Source: DATHTC01 sp963746805 (GTDB lineage: Bacteria > Actinomycetota > Thermoleophilia > Gaiellales > Gaiellaceae). From it: a stretch of DNA of 63,112 bases. The position numbers and the translations under genes were made by a program. Below the pieces are notes generated by a model. It searched no databases. It saw nothing but the letters and a program-made list of their open reading frames with translations, and was not told where the DNA came from. Each line of letters starts with the position of its first letter. Positions within the stretch are counted from its first letter, which is position 1. The stretch lies in contig CAVVCQ010000004.1 of the NCBI GenBank assembly GCA_963746805.1, positions 1 to 63,112 on the forward strand, read 5' to 3'. This document shows, one piece after another, positions 63,069-63,112 of the stretch.

Positions 63069-63112
63069 CGAAGGATATCGGGTAATGTAGCGTCTGATGA
63101 GTCGAGATCGCT

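Overview
The window reads as three unrelated pieces of high-GC bacterial DNA joined end to end. The two joins, at about 45,557-45,570 and 51,300-51,425, cut genes in mid-frame and look like assembly (or library) chimeras, not biological insertions.

Segment A (1 to about 45,560, very high GC) fits an actinomycetote, probably Thermoleophilia-like. That placement is inferred from gene order, GTG/TTG starts, Zn-binding ribosomal protein variants and the style of the proteins; no rRNA is present. It opens with a leftward membrane sensor kinase / receiver / HEAT-repeat / glycosyltransferase group, then a few small genes, tRNA-Met(CAT) and a nearly unbroken rightward information-processing superoperon: rpmG-secE-nusG-rplK-rplA-(leader)-rplJ-rplL, rpoB-rpoC, an unknown secreted protein, rpsL-rpsG-fusA-tuf, the S10-spc block (rpsJ to rplO), secY-adk-map-infA-rpmJ and the alpha block (rpsM-rpsK-rpsD-rpoA-rplQ), followed by an NfeD-like gene, truA, two esterases, a HAD phosphatase and the first two thirds of ligA. 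Start and stop codons overlap at many junctions, so translational coupling is the rule. Several proteins carry disordered Ala/Glu/Pro or Arg/Gly tails, and RpoC has an unusually large coiled-coil insertion.

Segment B (about 45,560-51,300) has lower GC and different codon use. It holds two related metal-dependent amidohydrolase-2 proteins (the first lacking its 5' end), a VapBC toxin-antitoxin pair with a palindromic operator, and the ATPase-TPR part of a large signalling ATPase lacking its N terminus. The source may be Rokubacteria/Tectomicrobia-like, which is a guess.

Segment C (about 51,300-63,112) has acidobacterial character: a PadR repressor with an adjacent 13-bp inverted repeat and an ADOP-type ABC permease, an ankyrin-glyoxalase fusion, a DUF5655-like protein, a VOC protein and a CPBP protease. 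It ends with a thiazole/oxazole-type RiPP module: a SagB-like flavin dehydrogenase with an extra N-terminal domain, translationally coupled to a YcaO cyclodehydratase whose N terminus looks like an NHLP-clan RiPP leader domain, converging on a JmjC/cupin oxygenase. No separate precursor peptide is visible. This module is the best candidate for an undescribed system.

All three segments carry many frameshifts inside genes that cannot all be dead (rpoC, fusA, ribosomal proteins). About a dozen are explained by loss of exactly one CG dinucleotide from a CGCG run, so they look like systematic sequence error. Coordinates below span the restored genes.
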